DNA of 6,076 nucleotides from Thermoproteota archaeon (GTDB lineage Archaea > Korarchaeota > Korarchaeia > Korarchaeales > Korarchaeaceae). The notes beneath the pieces were generated by a model, which saw only the letters and a list, made by a program, of their open reading frames with translations, searched no databases and was not told where the DNA came from. Positions 4,738 to 6,076 of this stretch are shown one piece after another (within the stretch, counting starts at the first letter, position 1; the number at the start of each line of letters is the position of its first letter). Both the position numbers and the translations under genes were made by a program. The stretch lies in NCBI GenBank assembly GCA_003661265.1, contig QMVU01000076.1:1-6076 (forward strand), given 5' to 3'.

Positions 4738-5220
4738 ATGCCGACGAAAATCGTTAAGGTTTTAGTGGAGGGAGGAAAGGCTACTCCAGGACCTCCTCTC
4801 GGACCTGCCATCGGTGGGTTAGGATTGAACATAGGAGAGATCGTCAAGGAAATCAATCAGAAGACAAAAGAGTACCAAGGCATGAAAGTTCCGGTCGAGA
4901 TTAAGGTGGATTTGGACACAAGAAAATTCGAAATAAAGGTGGGGATTCCAGCTACCTCAATGTTAATCTTACGAGAGTTGGGGGTTGAGAAGGGTTCTGG
5001 ACAAACGGGATCGCAACAGGTTGGAGATTTGAAGTTCGAATCAGTGCTAAAAATAGCTAAGATAAAACTTCCTGATGCGAATACGAATTCATTAAAGAGC
5101 ATGGTAAAGATGGTGCTTGGGACCGCCGTTAGCATGGGTGTAACCGTTGAAGGAAAGGATCCCAGGGAGATTATCAAAGAAATAGATGAAGGAAAATGGG
5201 ATCATATGTTGGAGGGCTGA
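4738..5220 (+). CDS. rpl11: Large subunit ribosomal protein uL11
   Basis: Binds the GTPase-associated region of 23S rRNA at the base of the P stalk and helps recruit elongation factors. The 160 residues start with the archaeal form MPTKIVKVLVEGGKATPGPP, followed by LGPAIGGLGLNIGEIVKEIN (20-39), the proline-rich N-terminal domain that contacts factors. The linker (about 70-95, GSGQTGS) leads to the rRNA-binding helical domain (LKFESVLKIAKIK, then LGTAVSMGVTVEGKDPREI). Length is normal for archaea. The ATG has a strong ribosome site. It is ten bases from spt5 and three from rpl1, consistent with one mRNA. Confidence 0.97.
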   Translation: MPTKIVKVLVEGGKATPGPPLGPAIGGLGLNIGEIVKEINQKTKEYQGMKVPVEIKVDLDTRKFEIKVGIPATSMLILRELGVEKGSGQTGSQQVGDLKFESVLKIAKIKLPDANTNSLKSMVKMVLGTAVSMGVTVEGKDPREIIKEIDEGKWDHMLEG

Positions 5221-5223
5221 AAT

Positions 5224-5892
5224 ATGGCAATTGAGGGGCAATTAGAAGCTGCTTTGAGGAAAGTAATTGAAAAGAGTCCAGAGAGAAGGTTCAAAGAATC
5301 TGTGGATATGACGGTTGTTTTGAAAGGGATAGACCTTAAGAGGGACCCAAAGTCCAGGTTCTCTGAGATAATTGAGCTAGCACATCCGCCGAGGAATAAG
5401 ACCTCAAAGATAGCTGTTATCGGAACTGGAGATTTTGCGCTTAAAGCTAAAGAAGCTGGTGCTGATGCTGTTTTTGACCCTAGCGAGATAATCGGCAAAA
5501 AGAAGAAGGATCTGAAGAAGTTAGCTAATGAATATGATTTCTTCATAGCACAGGCAGATCTCTTACCAAAGATAGTGCCAACAATAGGTCCGATATTTGG
5601 TCCAAGAAACAAGATGCCAATTCCTCTCCCGGTAACTAGGTCAGATGATCTTCCTAGTATGATTGAGCGTTTGCGCCGATCCGTTGTAGCAAGGATGATG
5701 AAGGATCAGCCAGTCTTTCATGTTAAGATAGGTTCCAGGGATATGGACGTTAAAGAGCTTGTCGAAAATGCAGAACGTGTAATTGACGCCGTTAAGAGAA
5801 AATACGGTTCTCTTGACAGGTATCTTAAGACGATCTACTTTAAGACAACCATGGGTCCAGCAGAAAAGGTTGTACCAGGTGCTGCAAGATGA
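5224..5892 (+). CDS. rpl1: Large subunit ribosomal protein uL1
   Basis: Forms the mobile L1 stalk that guides deacylated tRNA out of the E site. The 222 residues span the two-domain L1 fold: domain I from the two ends (FKESVDMTVVLKGIDLKRDPKSRF, and HVKIGSRDMDVKELVENA to the C-terminus with FKTTMGP, about 207-213) and domain II in the middle (KIAVIGTGDFA, EYDFFIAQADLLPKI). The rRNA-contact signature reads GPRNKMP (128-134), where G in place of N is common. The ribosome site GGAGGG is inside the end of rpl11, and the stop overlaps the rpl10 start by four bases. In methanogens L1 represses translation of its own mRNA by binding a copy of its rRNA site early in the gene; I could not confirm such a site here. 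Confidence 0.96.
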   Translation: MAIEGQLEAALRKVIEKSPERRFKESVDMTVVLKGIDLKRDPKSRFSEIIELAHPPRNKTSKIAVIGTGDFALKAKEAGADAVFDPSEIIGKKKKDLKKLANEYDFFIAQADLLPKIVPTIGPIFGPRNKMPIPLPVTRSDDLPSMIERLRRSVVARMMKDQPVFHVKIGSRDMDVKELVENAERVIDAVKRKYGSLDRYLKTIYFKTTMGPAEKVVPGAAR

Positions 5893-6076
5893 AGGCGGTA
5901 AGTAAGAGGGCAGTAAAGGCGAAGCAAATAGAGCGGATAAGAAAACTAGCTGGAGAGTATCCTGTAATCATGTTCGCGGATTTCACCAGGGTGCCCGCTA
6001 ATGCCTTTCAGAGGTTAAGGAAGGAGCTTGCTCCCAATACAAAACTCGTTGTCATAAAGAAGAAGCTCGTCCCCAT
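5889..6076 (+). CDS. rpl10: Large subunit ribosomal protein uL10 (P0), 5' part
   Basis: Stalk platform protein that binds 23S rRNA beside uL11 and carries the uL12 dimers. Only the first 62 codons lie in the window. They match the archaeal uL10 N-terminus: a basic helix (KRAVKAKQIERIRKLAGEYP, 6-25), then VIMFADFTRVPANAFQRLRKEL (26-47), and TKLVVIKKKL (51-60), the beginning of the rRNA-binding fold. The ATG overlaps the rpl1 stop (ATGA) and has a GGTG seven bases upstream (5878-5881), so translation is coupled. The C-terminal uL12-binding helices are outside the window. Confidence 0.95.
   Translation, partial: MKAVSKRAVKAKQIERIRKLAGEYPVIMFADFTRVPANAFQRLRKELAPNTKLVVIKKKLVP

Noticed and set aside
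4004..5612. Minus-strand open frames under secE, spt5, rpl11 and rpl1
   Set aside because: All are antisense to genes of recognised families, lack ribosome sites and show no family motifs.
5690..5705. ATGATGA resembling a C box of an archaeal C/D guide RNA
   Set aside because: It lies inside rpl1 codons, and no D box or internal C'/D' pair is visible at a suitable distance.

Overview
The window comes from an archaeon. The genes are archaeal information-processing families: Nep1, RNase P component 4, SecE/Sec61-gamma, Spt5, and uL11-uL1-uL10 with archaeal lengths and motifs. Promoters look like TTTAAATA-type TATA boxes, ribosome binding sites match GGTGA, and several genes start with TTG. One tRNA carries a short intron outside the anticodon loop. 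A tubulin-like FtsZ next to secE-spt5-rpl11 is a gene order I remember from Methanocaldococcus and other archaea. GC-rich tRNA stems and heavy AGA/AGG use fit a thermophile. A deep TACK-type lineage such as Korarchaeia would fit, since it has FtsZ together with crenarchaeal-like features, but I cannot fix the taxon from this window.

Layout. Positions 1-1013 (minus) hold nep1 followed by the start of rnp4 in a 4-base stop/start overlap: an rRNA modification enzyme and an RNase P protein, both in RNA maturation. Positions 1014-1073 are a divergent promoter region. Positions 1074-1270 (plus) hold tRNA-Gly(GCC), interrupted by an inferred 22-nt intron in its variable region, then tRNA-His(GTG). 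Positions 1330-2598 (plus) hold an M20-family amidase of the N-carbamoyl-amino-acid hydrolase/allantoate amidohydrolase type. It stands alone between tRNAs and is the only metabolic gene here. Positions 2669-2740 (minus) hold tRNA-Ala(TGC). From 2873 to the end (plus) runs a tight block: ftsZ, secE (57 codons, TTG start), spt5, rpl11, rpl1 and the start of rpl10.

The ftsZ block combines cell division (FtsZ), protein export (SecE), transcription elongation (Spt5) and the ribosomal GTPase-associated stalk base and L1 stalk (uL11, uL1, uL10). The gaps are -4 to about 21 bases, and two ribosome binding sites overlap the preceding stop codon, so at least secE to rpl10 are probably translated from one transcript. 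A TATA box and a ribosome binding site precede ftsZ.

The most interesting item is the tRNA-Gly insertion. It can fold into a near-canonical bulge-helix-bulge, and removing it leaves a standard tRNA-Gly. I found no new defence or mobile system. No IS element, CRISPR array or phage gene is visible.
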